From Peronospora farinosa (Eukaryota > Oomycota > Peronosporomycetes > Peronosporales > Peronosporaceae): 64,000 nucleotides of DNA. Positions 12,050 through 22,315 of this stretch are shown here, in pieces (the first letter of the stretch is position 1; every line of letters starts with the position of its first letter). Where the stretch lies: NCBI GenBank assembly GCA_947646735.1, contig CANTFK010000228.1:186001-250000 (forward strand). The letters run 5' to 3'. The translations under genes were made by a program, and so were the position numbers. Below the pieces are notes generated by a model. That model was not told the origin of the DNA and ran no database searches. It saw only the letters and a program-made list of their open reading frames with translations.

Positions 12050-13919
12050 ATGTTTGAATGTCACGATGCACCAATAAGTGGGCATCGCGGCCGTGATAAG
12101 ACTTACCTCACGGTCAGTCGCGACTTTTACTGGCCACGCCAGTATAAGTTTGTGCGCAAGTACGTGCGTGCTTGCGAGGTGTGTCAACGAGTGAAGCCTA
12201 GTCCTTCACTCCGTGCACCATTGCAGCCTCTACCTGTTCCGGCAGAGTGCTGGGAGTCCGTATCAATGGACTTCGTCTTTGGGTTTCCCAAAGACGCTCA
12301 CGGGAATAAAGGTATTCTCGTGTTTGTAGACATGTTCCGCAAGATGGTACATCTTGTTGCTGTACCTGAGTCGATCACAGGAGAGGGCTGTGCTCGCGTG
12401 TTTATCGATACAATCCTTCGATTGCACGGGCTACCCCGTGAACTTGTGTCCGATAGGGACCCCCGGTTCACGGCTGAGTTTTGGCGTTCTGTGTTCCAAA
12501 CACTTGGAACACGGCTCACAATGTCTACTTCTGACCATCCAGAAACCGATAATCAGACTGAACGCGCCAATCGCGTCCTCGAAGAGATTCTTCGAGGGTA
12601 CGTCCACTCGTTTACGAGTTGGAGTGAGTTCTTGTCGATGGTCGAATTCGCCATAAACAACTCAGTGCATGCGTCCACGGACGCATACACCGTTCTACGT
12701 GAATGGCCTTCGCCATTCACGTGTCCCCACCTTAGTAGAGGGTGACTCAAATGTAAGGGGGGAGAGACTCGCTCGAGCGAGAACCAATCTGGCTCTTGCT
12801 CATCACGCATCGACGCTATGGTCGACGCGAAAGTAACTGAAGTCGTACCATTTCGACTTCGGTGAAGAGGAAGAAAGTAAGAGCGACGACGCTCTTACTG
12901 ATAACGATGCTGAAGATATCAGCATCTTTCGAGGTATCATAAGCGAGAACAGTAACGTTCTCGCTGAGTTAGTAACCGATATCTCTGCAGTGCACTCACA
13001 ATGCATTGCAGCCAAAAGCAACGAGTCAGCTGAGGATTTCCTGCTGACTCGTAAAGCGGTAGTCCGTTTCGTGCAAGACTCTATCGCAGAAGCGGTGGAT
13101 AAGCAAAAGCGAAACGCAGACAATAATGGAAGGGCAAATGCTCAGACATTTATTGAAGGCGATTTAGTTTTACTGTCAACAGTAAACCTACCTAAACATG
13201 TAGTGACTAACCTGGGCAGCAATAAATTGTTGCCCAAGTACATCGGCCCGTTTTGTGTATTGCGCCGCCTAGGCAACGCATACACGATCGAGTTGCCACG
13301 CAGGATGCGTACGCATCCTACGTTTTACGTGGGACGTCTTCGTCCGTACGTTCAGTACGCGGCTTCTTCGAACGACGAAGATAGCCATTACTCTCAAGAA
13401 TCCCCTTCAGATTTTTGTTGTCACGAACCAGATTTAATACCTGGTCGTGTAGAGATGAGATCTTCCCATGATATTGGACGATCTCCTGACGAGCTGTCGC
13501 CAGCTCGTTACTTAGAGAATGAAGTCGCCGTTCGTTCTCCAATAGTGCGACAGCATTGTCTGCCCGAGACTTTTCATGGTCAAACCCAAGCTGTCGCACA
13601 ATGTCCTCTAAGCGGCGACGCTTATCCCGTTCGTGATCAACATCACAACGTAGCTCACGAGTTACACGGGCAAACCCGTCTAACTCACCAGACAAGTCCG
13701 ATGAAAGAATCGGACAGTGTTTTCCCTCCACCACCGAATCCACTGGTGGACTCTCATAGTGAGAAGTGCTTCCTCGTGGAACGCTTGCTAAATCACCGCA
13801 AGGTGAAGGGACGTCGGACGAGTTATCTCGTCCGATGGCGTGTCTATCCGCCTTCGTTTCTCAAACTTTTTGCGGCTAGCATAAAGTCTTCCAAACTAAG
13901 CCTCATCCCCAACGTTTAA
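12050..13919 (+). pseudogene. Integrase and chromodomain of element 1
   Basis: The HHCC zinc domain (HDAPISGHRGRD...CEVCQ) opens the frame. The catalytic core has D (MDFVFGFP), D (VSDRDPRF) and E (NRVLEEI). The frame ends at 12745. The C-terminal part resumes by 12990 (LVLLSTVNLP, KYIGPFCVLRRLGN, HPTFYVGRLRPYV). A long hydrophilic linker (about 13345-13750) leads to a chromodomain (FLVERLLNHRKVKG, SYLVRWRVYPP) that loses its aromatic-cage end and stops at 13919. Such chromodomains steer integration to modified chromatin. The linker overlaps a better-looking antisense frame. Confidence 0.85.
13318..13865 (-). CDS. Antisense coiled-coil ORF of element 1
   Basis: An open minus-strand frame of about 182 codons (13865 to the TAG at 13318-13320), lying opposite the integrase linker. 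It reads as a real protein: a polar N-terminal part (DVPSPCGDLASVPRG), then a long heptad coiled coil (ERDKRRRLEDIVRQLG, NERRLHSLSNELATARQEI, LVRDNKNLKGILE) and a basic tail (RRSKKPRTERTDED). No ATG opens this piece; it is probably the C-terminal part of the antisense gene starting at 14679, now out of frame. The sense linker over the same bases is low complexity, so the constraint may be on this strand. Function unknown; a partner-binding or regulatory role would be inference. Antisense frames beside integrase are known in some plant gypsy lineages. Confidence 0.55.
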
Positions 13920-14679
13920 GACTTTGGTGATAAACGCGTTCCAAGATTGGAGTAACGCGTCAGCCTCACGCTTCCTGTGTGGGCCATACAGTCGATGTTC
14001 AAATAATACATCGATGTAATAGTCGTTCTCAGTGCGAAAGTTTTTCGCACTGGCGTTCTGTCCGTGAAGCTTTGACGCATAAAACAACGGTATGGGAAAC
14101 CGTTCATTGGTCTTTCCAGACTAACGATCAAGCAGATGCTTCGGTAGCATCCATGGCTTGCGATCAGGATCAAGACGCAATACGTTGCGGTTTAAAGCCT
14201 CCTGCGTGTTGTCAACAGAAGTACCGACACCACGTGCATTGATGTCAGTAGAAGCACTAACATCACCCTTACGGTCCCCACCCGAATCACTATCCTTCGA
14301 CTCGTTTGGCGAGTCGTCTGATTCATCAGACGACCCGAACATTTCACGGTACATTGATTTACTCATTGTACCACGATCCCTCTTCGTAACATTCGACGAC
14401 GAGGTACCACCCCAGGGAGAGCACGAGGAGTGACACAGGTGGCTTTGAGTCGGATGCGTCATCCGACTCACCAGAGTAGTCAACGACTAACTCTGGGTCA
14501 ACATCTTCACGTGGCGAAGCGCCACGTGAACCTGCAACAGGCGTTACAGGCTGATGTTGACTTCCAGCAGACACTAATGTGTCTGCTGGCTGAGGCTGTA
14601 AAGCCTCAGTAGCGGCTGCGCATGGGCGCGCAGCCGAGCTCTTAGCTGCCTTAGCAGCGACGCGCGTTGACTTAGTCAT
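13896..14679 (-). pseudogene. N-terminal part of the antisense gene of element 1
   Basis: The ATG at 14679 lies 99 bases inside the 3' LTR. The frame begins basic and alanine-rich (MTKSTRVAAKAAKSSAARP), then becomes acidic (DYSGESDDASDSKPP) and stops at 14359. In a second frame, about 14440 to 13896, it continues acidic (GSSDESDDSPNESKDSD). After one in-frame TAG at about 14121-14123 comes a conserved-looking segment (NDYYIDVLFEHRLYGPHRK, ADALLQSWNAFITKVLN). The frame change near 14400-14440 is either a small indel or an unrecognised intron. No sense-strand pol frame covers most of this stretch, so overlap cannot explain its protein-like content. Confidence 0.5.
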
Positions 14680-14777
14680 AGCGTGGAAATTGTTGGAATA
14701 AAAGAAAACCCAACAAGTGCTCCTTTCCCATAGTCACTAAACAGTCACTAATGTGACTGTTGGTTGAGGGGGGGTGA

Positions 14778-15248
14778 TGTAACGGGGTGAGCCCGTTACA
14801 TAATATTGACACTTATATGAAGTGTCAATAAAAATATTATTATAACTAATAATATTTGACAATATTATTTTTTCTTATAATATTGCATCTCCATGAGAGG
14901 GCATCTCCCTCCTTAAAGTTGGAGATGCCCTCTCATTGGTTGATATGGGCCATCATATCAACCAACGCGCTGACCAATGACCGATGGACGCGCGCAATGA
15001 GTGGAGGGCAAGTTGTCAACATACATAGTTGTAGTTTGATATAGTTAACATAGGTTATAACAGATTAGTTTTATTAGACAGTTAACTATATTAAATACAG
15101 TTTTCTTGTCCTTCTCAACTAAGCGTGTGCTTAGTTGTTTGACTTCCTCTGCTCACGTGTACGTGAGGTGTTGAGGCACCTGCTTTCATTGTCATCAGTG
15201 AAGGTAGACTATACTGTAATCAGTATAGTCGGAGGGTGCCCCATTACT
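14778..15248 (+). repeat. 3' LTR of element 1
   Basis: Begins TGTAACGGGG after the purine tract GAGGGGGGGTGA. It ends ...CCCATTAC(T), next to the TCTCC target duplication. Confidence 0.92.
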
Positions 15249-15253
15249 TCTCC

Positions 15254-15391
15254 TCTGAATTAAAGAGGATCGCGAGTTATGGTGACGACGAATCAAAGTC
15301 GGCGTTCGATAAATTGATCAGCGGGTCCAATATGGAAAATAACTTTGGTCAGAGCGGCAGCGACTTGATCATGGTCCTTTTCGGTATCTGA
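15254..15391 (+). pseudogene. 3' part of the host gene split by element 1
   Basis: Continues the frame of the 7272 exon: SSELKRIASYGDDES, then GSNMENNFGQSG and SDLIMVLFGI before TGA at 15389. The joint falls exactly at the target-site duplication. A further 3' exon is possible but I cannot show one. Confidence 0.5.
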
Positions 15392-15632
15392 AGGTCTGAG
15401 CGGTACTGGCATGGGCGGCAAGCACCACCATGAGGCAGACGATATGGAAACGGAAAGAAAAATACGAGTCATATCGTAATATTAAGGAGAGATGGGATGA
15501 AGGCCCGCGACGATGACGAGGAAAGGACCGGATACCGGTAAAGAACCTCAACAAGAAGGACAAATACACAAGAGTTATGAAGAGGATGTGGTCCAAGACA
15601 TGTAGCAGAGGTAACTTGATATGGAAGATGAG
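15392..15632. other. Unassigned sequence after the split gene
   Basis: Short open stretches rich in charged residues but no gene I can support. It may be 3' UTR of the split gene. Confidence 0.3.
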
Positions 15633-16830
15633 TGTAACGGGCTCAACGTTACATATACCGTTAAGTATGCGATAGGTTTTATAAAAGGTACGTAAGTATT
15701 TAAGACTTGTCATTTGGGAGGTACACACTGTAGACGGGCACTTCAAAGAAGCTGACACGTTGTAACGGGGCTACACGACGGTTGTAACATCATTCCGAAA
15801 GTTTTTATACGGTTGAAGGTTCCCTTATTTGCATATAATGCATTGTTGATACTTCTCTTTAGATAGGTATTAAGTATGAACGTTATAGATACGGTATTCG
15901 GTAATACCGTATCTTATCGATTAGGATTCGATAATCGATAAACGCTGTACTAATTACATCATACACAGATGTTTAGACGATACATCGTCCAATAACAAAG
16001 TCTGTATATTAATATTACTGTTATAGTAATTAATCTAGTGTAGTGTACTTAGAGTAGGACCATTCATAAAATCTTAAAGCATACATAAAATCAGTTCTCA
16101 TTTTTTTTGAGTTTAAGATCGCAAGTCGTTCTGACTTGTTCTCTTGTGCACTTCGTGCGTTTGTTCTTTGAACCTTTAAGCTTCTAGCTTGTTCTTGCAT
16201 TCAGTGCGTTGTTTCTCTGAACCTTACAGCTTATTGCTTGCAGACTAAAAGTATCTCTCCTAGTTCCTTAGAACAGGGTGACTATTAAGTCGTTTAATTA
16301 GTTCCTTAGAACTAAGTGGCTTTTAGACTTTACTCTATCTAGTTCTATATAACTAAGAGTCTTTCAGCCTAAAGTCTTCCTCTGGCTAAAGAGCTTTGCA
16401 GCTCCTATAAGCACGTGAGTAAGCGGTTCAACCGTCTAACCTCCGGGTGTGGTGGTGGTGTTGGTCGGCGCCGAAGCGATGTACCAACCGTTGCCGGTAG
16501 CCTAATAGAACTGCGTAACGAACTTCTAAACAAAAGCTTTACTTACGACATGCAGAAGTGCATTCAGCTTCTTGCCCAGTGAGCTAAGGTTTACAAATTT
16601 AAGACTGACTTATTTTTGTATAAAAATAATTATATATAGATCTACCTTATATATATACACCGGATACGCGTCTTTTTAACAGTGTATCCCTATTTGCGAG
16701 CTAAAATATATTTAAGCTCGTTGATGACGTGCGTGTGTGACGTCATCAAAGTCCCAGCTGGGTGTCATCCCCGTCGAATGTGAGCCCATCCATGAATATC
16801 ACATTTACGAGGGTGGGTCATATTGATGTG
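15633..16830. repeat. Element-2-family LTR with an internal inversion
   Basis: 15633-15728 matches the first 95 bases of the element 2 LTR in direct orientation (TGTAACGGGCT.AACGTTACA...). The remainder is the rest of that LTR inverted: its end (TCTACA as TGTAGA) at 15729 and its start-proximal part (CACATCAAT as ATTGATGTG) at 16830. It abuts the true 5' LTR of element 2 head to head. A solo LTR is nested inside at 15761-16411. Confidence 0.7.
15761..16411 (+). repeat. Nested solo LTR with CACGT target duplication
   Basis: Begins TGTAACGGGGCTACACGACG and is flanked by CACGT at 15756-15760 and 16412-16416. The flanks rejoin as element-2 LTR sequence when it is removed. No coding sequence is present. 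Its 3' end (CTATAAG) is not the usual CA, so the border is approximate. Confidence 0.6.
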
Positions 16831-17423
16831 TGTAACGGGCTAAACGTTACACGGTTCGCTAAGTATCAATAGGCCTAAAGGGCACGAGGTACCTTAGGAC
16901 TGCCACTTGGGTGTGGCACATCAATGTGACCCATCCTCGTGAATGTGATATCCATGGATGGATTCACATTCAATGGAGATGACGCCCATGCTGGGACTAG
17001 GCGTCATTATGACGTCACAGACGGACGTCATCAGCGAGCTTAATTGTATTTTAAGCTCGCACGTAAGGATGCGCTTCTAAAGAGACGCGTATTTGATCTT
17101 TGCATTATTAACCAATCAGTAAGTAAATTTATATTTAGTTAATTTCAATTGAATACAAGTCACTCTTGAATGTACTAAACATCGCACACTGCGCGCGCGA
17201 AGCTGTATAAGCTTCTGCGTGACGTAGGTGAGGTACTTCTTAGTTGTTTGTTGCGCGGACCGTATCAAAGGGACCGGCATGGTGGGTTCTGCGCTTTAAG
17301 CGGCCGACCAACACCACCACCACCACCGCACGCGGAGGTAAGACGGTATAGCCGCTTCCTCGCGCTGCTTGAAGGTTGGTTCCGCGTGATACGTGGCAGC
17401 TTCTTTTGAATCGCCCGTCTACA
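16831..17423 (+). repeat. 5' LTR of element 2
   Basis: Ends in TCTACA, followed at once by the primer-site candidate CTTGGTAGCAC. With the inverted copy on its left it forms one large imperfect palindrome. Confidence 0.85.
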
Positions 17424-17697
17424 CTTGGTAGCACTAGTAGTCCTTCTCACGACCCGTCTCTCTGAGCGTGCGTGTGGACACAAATGTCCCTCAACGTGGA
17501 TTGGGGTGACTTTTCTCACCTCTCCTAACATCATAGGGAGGTGGTAGAGCACTTGGTGCAGGGACTTGGTGAACAAGACCTGGTCAATCTCTTGCATTGT
17601 CCTTCTGAGCAACATGTTGCTCAGTTGGAGCAATTTGAGGCGTTTGTGCTCGGACAGCGTATAAACACGTTCGAAGGCAAACAGCCAAGCCACCGCT

Positions 17698-18566
17698 GAG
17701 TCCATCACTAAGACTCAGGATGAGCTTAGGCTTGAGCAGGCTCGGAATGAGGCGCTCAACAAAACTGTTGAGACGCTCTTTGCCCGGCCTACTCAACCGA
17801 GGCCCAATCGCATGGACCCTCCGAAGTTCGATGGAACTAGCCCTCACACGATTCTTCACTGGCTATTAGCAGTTGAGCAATGCGGTATGGCGCAGATCAT
17901 TGAAGAAGACACCAGGATGGTGTCTTATGACATGTCAAATTTGTGGTCATAGCGTCAGAGTAGGCTTACTCTGCGCTTATGGCTAATGCTGATGCGTTTC
18001 CATCATGGGCGATATTTAAGTCAAAAATTCGTACCATGTATCAGCCACTTAACGACGAAGTGTTGCTTATGGCGCGCTCCTTTGGAGCATGACAGGCGAA
18101 ACGCTTTCTGCAAGAATTTGTGCAAGAGATGCGTTCGCTGTCGGCGTTCATTAATGGGGAACCGATACCGGAACGTATTAAGGTGGCCACGTTCATGAAT
18201 GGACTTAGGCACGGCTCATCGCGTCAGGCCCTTTTTAGAAAGGTGCCAGCGACGATGGAAGAGGCAATTGACATAGCATTAGTTGAGGAGCAATCCTACA
18301 ACAACGTCTCGGCGACAGCCTATTACAGGCCATCGGCCGAGAAGTCAGATGACACTCCTATGGAGTTAGGCAATGCAGACGTGGTCTGCTCCAAGTGCGA
18401 CAAGCGCGGCCATATGATGGCTCGCTGCTATGCCAAGCTTGATGCTGATGCTATAGCAACCAGCAAGAAGGCTCTCTACCCGAAGGGAGGTGCAAAAAAC
18501 CAGCGTGCACGACGCACGGGTTCAGCACCTCCCCAAGGTGGGTCGGGAAATGTGGGAGCGCAGTAG
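17698..18566 (+). pseudogene. Gag and zinc knuckle of element 2
   Basis: The frame opens near 17698 (TKTQDELRLEQARNEA, MDPPKFDG) and stops at about 17950. The next frame holds DADAFPSWAIFKSKIR and has a TGA near 18090. It then continues to the knuckle CSKCDKRGHMMARC at about 18390-18430 and a basic tail. No intact Gag. Confidence 0.8.
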
Positions 18567-18611
18567 GGGCGGGATGCCCTACTGTCGCGGACTCTGAATA
18601 CCAAGCTCAGA

Positions 18612-19059
18612 GTGATCGAACAAATGGGTAGCATAGTCCCTGAGGTACCGATAGCTCGGACCTCAACCCTTTTGGTCTATAGCGCCCGAGTACGAGGCTA
18701 TGACCAAGTGATGACACCTCTCGTTGATTCGGGTGCATCACAAACCTTTGTGAAACTCGCGGCTCTGAAAAAAATTCCGGCGAGTTATGAGTCGCTTTGC
18801 CAGGATGGAAAGCAAGAAGAGGCGACCGTTAGTTTAGCGAACGGTGCGCTCGTCAAATCGGAGGGAGTTCAAGTTGACACTCGCCTTCAATTTCAGTGAC
18901 GTTTCTTGTAAAGAGAAGTTCGCAGTGCTAGGTATAAAGTGTCCATATGACTTCATCTCTGGAATGCCTTGGTTGACTAAACACCAACCATGGATAGACT
19001 GGCGTACACGCCCAGTCGCTAGCTCTACGCAAGACACCGGAAAGGATGTGCTCCTGTGA
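18612..19059 (+). pseudogene. Aspartic protease of element 2
   Basis: The active-site motif LVDSGASQTFVKL lies near 18720-18760. After a frame change near 18870 the downstream strand reads DFISGMPWLTKHQPWIDW. Fold and role follow from the family. Confidence 0.8.
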
Positions 19060-19350
19060 GAGGCTTATGTGGCTGATGCTGTGTCCAACACAGTCGAGGG
19101 TGCGATGACGGTATATCAATTGACACCAGGTACTACCCAGCTCGAAAGGAGTGGTGTAGTTGTGAGTGCACTGGCAGAAAGCCAGGTGACACATATTCCT
19201 ACCCAGGTCGAAAAGACTGGTGTAGTATATGGGACGATGGCAAGTAGTCATGCGTCCAATAGTCCTGCACAGATCTGAGAGCTTGTGGCAGTTAATGGTG
19301 GGCTGACAGGAAGTCAAGCGCCACAAGAAACGGCACAGAGCCATGAGCCT

Positions 19351-19383
19351 GGGTTTAGGGTTTAGGGTTTAAGGGTTTAGGGT
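19351..19383 (+). repeat. Interstitial telomere-type repeat
   Basis: Four to five TTTAGGG-type units, one with an extra A, lie between protease and RT of element 2. Confidence 0.8.
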
Positions 19384-19989
19384 GCGGTTAGAAGGAGTGC
19401 GTTGGCAAATACAGCAACTACACCTTCTTTTAGGTCAAAGATCGTGGTGACTCGAAGAACAAGCACCAAACATATATTAAGAAGATCAAGGGCACGTCGA
19501 AACGAGTGGCCCTTGGATCAGTCTCGGTCCAAGCGGACAGACCTACGAACGTGTTGTTCGAGGTTGTCGAAGACAAAATGCCGGAGGCATCCTCAGTTGA
19601 GGTGCTCCAACTTGTCTGGCATCTGCCGAGGAGATGTAAATCTCTCGGAAATGACGTGGGATCGGTTTCTATTCGGACTAAAGGAAGGAAAGATCCACGA
19701 GATAGTCGCACCACTTCCAGAAGAGAACGTGGTGGACTGTTGCTCTTCACCCACAATGGATGAGAGAGTCTCGGAAACCGACAAGAAGAACGGTTTGCTA
19801 CTCAAGGCATGGGATGCCTCGAAAGACAGTCCGTTCTATGATGTTATGTGGAAACACCGTGATGTGTTTCCAGCAAAATGCCGAGCCGCCTACTGGCCGT
19901 TAGGGTAATCAGGCACGAGATTGACCTGGAGCCTGGCACCAAGTATTGTGTGAACAGGCAATGGCTGTTGCCAAAGGAATAAGTCGATT

Positions 19990-21270
19990 AAATCGATGAG
20001 TTCTTCGACAAAGAAGCCAAGGCGGGACAACTACGTGAGAGCAAGCCGCCCCACTGCAGACCGACCTTCTGTGTGTAACGCAACAGGCGGATGGCGCGTG
20101 GTTCATGATTATAATAAGCTGAACACGGCCACCATTCAGGTGAAAACGCCGATCCAGCGGAAAGATGTCTTCTCGAACTCCATGGGAAAGTCAACTATCT
20201 GGCCCGCGTTGGATTTGAAGGATGGCTACTATCATATTCTCATGAGAGATAATGATGTAGCCAAAACGAAAGTAAGCACCCTAAGCGGTATGCTGTGGGA
20301 GTGGCTTGTGATGCCACAAGGATTGCAAAATGCTCCGGCAACATTCAACCGAGTGGTGGCTCACGTGATGCGTCAGCACCGTGCCTACGCGCCCCATTAC
20401 TTTGACGATGTATTCGTGCATAGTAGGGCGGAGGACGTTCTGAGCGCAATAGAGTCGCACAAGCGCCATTTAGACGCTGTGTTGTAGACTCTGGGGACGC
20501 CCAACTATACGTTAGCTTGCAAAAGTGCGTCATAGGGGTCCGCGAGAATACTGTACTGGGCTGCATCGTAGGTACATATGGTGCACGAGCAGACCCATAA
20601 AAGGCAAAGGCTATCAAGGAATGGTGAGTCCCACGACACGTGAAGTATCTGCGCCGATTCCTTGGGCTCGCTAATTACTTGCATAAGTACAGCAAGAGTA
20701 ATGCAGAGCAAACTAAACCATTGTCTGATCTTTTGAAAAAGGATGCAGAATGGACTTGGTCTAGGGAGAAAGTAAATGCGTTCACATCAGTTAATCAATC
20801 TCTTGTAGAGGCACCGGTCTTGGCATTTCCAGACGCGGATAAGCCCTTTAGCGTCGTCTACGATGCAAGTAATTTTGCAATCGGCAACGAGATCATGCAG
20901 AAGGATTACAGCGACATTGACCGTGTTATTTCGTATCAGTCTCGGCTTTCGAAAGACGGCAGAGCTGAATTACCCTGTGCATGACAAAGAGCTACTTTCA
21001 ATGAAGTATACCCTTGTGAAGTTTCGGGTGCACCTCTTGGGCACCGAAACTTATGTGGTTGATGCGGATCACGCATCACTGCGGATCGCTATAAAATCAT
21101 CGCACCTCTCGCCTAGGATGGCGAGACGGCTAACATTCATCTCTGAATTCAATTTCAAAGCTGATATAAACCGGGTGAGTCGAATGTCTTGGCTGACGCG
21201 TTATCTCGCAGACCAGAGTTTGAGGCAAGGCACTAAGAAAGCAGTGTCTCGTGCTGAAGGCACAAGCGAG
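19990..21270 (+). pseudogene. Reverse transcriptase and RNase H of element 2
   Basis: Palm motifs include GGWRVVHDYNKLN, ALDLKDGYYHI, MPQGLQNAPATF and an intact YFDDVFVHSR at about 20398. After a stop at 20485 the connection domain resumes (RFLGLANYLHKYS). RNase H follows with an intact VVYDASNFAIG near 20855 and VDADHASLRIA. Several frames are needed, so the protein is dead, but both catalytic sites keep their aspartates. Confidence 0.86.
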
Positions 21271-21539
21271 TCGTCAACATTGGCAGCCATGAAGGTCTAC
21301 CATGCGACGAGCTCAATGGCCTCCGATATCAAGGAGTGTTACAGTCAGGATGAACATTGCCGCCTGCTGTTATATCATTTTAGTAGGCAAAATGTTACCC
21401 TTCCGTCGCACTTGAAAGCGAAGCTTAAATCGCTTAAGTTACAGTGATGGCCTGTTATGGAATCAATTGTCACCCTGTGATCCCTTGAGAATCTATGTCC
21501 CTCATGACACAGATCTCAAGCTGATGATACTTCACTAGT

Positions 21540-22110
21540 GCCGTGATGCTCCATCTAGTGGGCATCTGGGCCGTGAAAAGACATTCTTGCGAGTGTCAGA
21601 GGAATTTTGGTGTCCCCACCTATATCGGTGGGTGGCCAATATATATTCGCTCTTGTGAAGAGTGTCAGCGCATAAAGCCTGCACCATCTAGCAGTGCGCC
21701 ACTGAAGCCATTGCCGATTACAACGGATCGTTGGAAGTCGGTCAGCTTGGACTTTATGTTTGGCTTACCGCCTGACCATAAAGGCAGGACGGGGCTCGTT
21801 GTCTTTGTAGACAGACTGAGCAAGATGGTGCATTTGGCACCATGTAGCACCAAGATCTCAGGAAAAGAGGCTGCCCTCTTGTTCCCTGTTCACTTGTATC
21901 GACTACAAGGGATGCCCGAGTCCATAGTATCGGACCGGGATCCGCTTTTTACGTCGGGTTTTTGGCGACATGTGTTAGAGTTGCTGGGAAGCAAGCTCCA
22001 CATGTCAACAGCCGATCATCCTCAGACCGATGGCCAAACAGAACGGCCCAATCGAGTTGTGACGAATGTGTTGCGCACAATAGCGACTCCTAAATAATGG
22101 AGCAAGCAAT
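21540..22110 (+). pseudogene. Integrase zinc and catalytic domains of element 2
   Basis: The CEECQRIKP half of the HHCC domain is followed by the DDE core: LDFMFGLPPDHKG, SDRDPLFTSGFW, DHPQTDGQTERPNRVV. It is interrupted near 22095. The region to about 22300 holds short degraded pieces (FVEFDINNSSHAG). Confidence 0.85.
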
Positions 22111-22315
22111 TGCCATTCGTGGAGTTCGACATTAATAACAGTAGTCACGCCGGTACGGGTAAAATACTGTTTATATTAACGTACTGCGCCATCCTCGCAA
22201 GCCAATCTCGTTTGTACGCAACCCGAGTCTTAGTAGGGAAGGGCCCCTTGAGCGGTAATAATCCCAGAAAAATTCTGGCTACGCTGCTCCTTTATATGAC
22301 ACTGCTAACTTAGCA

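Larger units (their letters stand above)
7344..15248 (+). mobile_element. Element 1: Ty3/gypsy chromodomain LTR retrotransposon
   Basis: Complete structure with LTRs at 7344-7880 and 14778-15248, flanked by TCTCC at 7339-7343 and 15249-15253. In order it carries a primer-binding site candidate, gag, zinc knuckle, aspartic protease, reverse transcriptase, RNase H, integrase and a chromodomain, then an antisense gene region before the purine tract (14765-14777). The order RT-RNase H-integrase is Ty3/gypsy, and the terminal chromodomain places it among chromoviruses. The LTRs are closely similar, so insertion is fairly recent, yet pol holds frameshifts and two catalytic Asp-to-Gly changes. It is probably not autonomous. 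Confidence 0.93.
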
